Source: Planctomycetota bacterium (GTDB lineage: Bacteria > Planctomycetota > Phycisphaerae > Sedimentisphaerales > Anaerobacaceae). Taken from it: a DNA stretch of 7,533 bases. The stretch spans positions 1 through 7,533 of the forward strand of contig JAGLTN010000631.1 in the NCBI GenBank assembly GCA_023135255.1. Direction: 5' to 3'. Under the pieces are notes generated by a model. It searched no databases. It worked only from the letters and a program-made list of their open reading frames with translations, and was not told where the DNA came from. The position numbers and the translations under genes were made by a program. Positions 7,207 through 7,533 of the stretch are shown here, in pieces; position 1 is the stretch's first letter, and every line of letters begins with the position of its first letter.

Positions 7207-7210
7207 AGGG
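7207..7210 (+). promoter_or_regulatory. Ribosome binding site of fliL
   Basis: AGGG lies 10 bases before the ATG at 7221 in the 19-base gap after the activator gene. It is a modest but well-placed Shine-Dalgarno match and supports this start. Confidence 0.5.
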
Positions 7211-7220
7211 TAAAATAATT

Positions 7221-7533
7221 ATGGCGGAAGAAAAAAAACAAAACGAACAACCAGATGGATCAGCTCCGAAAAACGATGCTGAAAAAAAATCATCAATGAT
7301 GATATGGATAGTTATGCTGTTGGTAATGATAATATCCGCTGGTGCCGGAATCGGCATCGGTCAGCTTTTCGGAGGTACGAGTTCAACAGAGGAAGTTCAG
7401 CCTCAGGAAACTGAAAAAGTTGATCCACTCGAAGAAATCACAGTAAAAGAAACCGATGACAAATCTGACAAAAACACCGGTAAGAACTGGTATTTCGAAC
7501 TGGAACCTGTAATTGCAAACCTTAATGAACCAG
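7221..7533 (+). CDS. fliL: Flagellar basal-body protein FliL (3' end outside window)
   Basis: The first 104 codons are present, and the gene runs off the right edge without a stop. FliL is a single-pass inner-membrane protein that surrounds the stator units of the flagellar motor and aids torque or stator stability. Visible here are a short charged cytoplasmic N-terminus (1-25), a membrane helix at about 26-50 ending in a Gly-rich stretch, an acidic periplasmic linker (52-87) and the start of the conserved domain at KNWYFELEPVIANLNEP (88-104), which fits the YF-L-P-hydrophobic-N-L pattern of FliL. The linker is somewhat long and acidic. Most of the FliL domain, probably some 60-100 residues, lies beyond the window. 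The gene sits 19 bases after the second activator in the same operon; in many bacteria fliM and fliN follow, which would be worth checking here. Confidence 0.8.
   Translation, partial: MAEEKKQNEQPDGSAPKNDAEKKSSMMIWIVMLLVMIISAGAGIGIGQLFGGTSSTEEVQPQETEKVDPLEEITVKETDDKSDKNTGKNWYFELEPVIANLNEP

Overview
This AT-rich bacterial window looks like part of a flagellar gene cluster under sigma-54 control. All genes are on the plus strand. The anchor is the last gene, cut by the window edge, whose start reads as the flagellar basal-body protein FliL. Two separate sigma-54 (RpoN) activators of the NtrC/Fis-HTH type lie upstream, with two tetratricopeptide-repeat (TPR) proteins between them. The organism cannot be fixed from the sequence. 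The AT-rich composition, weak Shine-Dalgarno sites, large TPR proteins and sigma-54-run flagellar genes would suit a Gram-negative, double-membraned lineage. An AT-rich planctomycete of the Phycisphaerae type is my guess, held at low confidence.

Layout. Bases 1-507 appear non-coding. They hold an AT-rich inverted repeat (256-295), several copies of a GTCCCATAA-like motif, two of which form a perfect 10-bp inverted repeat (396-446), and a weak sigma-70-like promoter before the first gene. Bases 508-1929 encode the first sigma-54 activator, with a degenerate receiver domain. Bases 1930-2171 are intergenic and contain a perfect -24/-12 sigma-54 promoter at 2099-2114, with a tandem CCCCTAA heptamer about 40-55 bases upstream of it.

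From 2172 to the end of the window four genes follow at gaps of 11, 6 and 19 bases, so they are almost certainly one operon. They are: a membrane-anchored 868-residue TPR protein with a secretin/TonB short N-terminal (STN)-like domain between two TPR blocks; a secreted 318-residue TPR protein; a second sigma-54 activator with a flagellar-type HTH; and fliL (partial).

How they may work together (inference): the first activator, possibly with RpoN bound at 2099-2114, turns on the operon. The operon makes its own second activator, a feed-forward step like the tiered flagellar cascades known in Vibrio, Pseudomonas and Caulobacter. The two envelope TPR proteins are co-expressed with fliL and may be lineage-specific flagellar assembly or motor-scaffold factors. 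They are the least-described part of the window.
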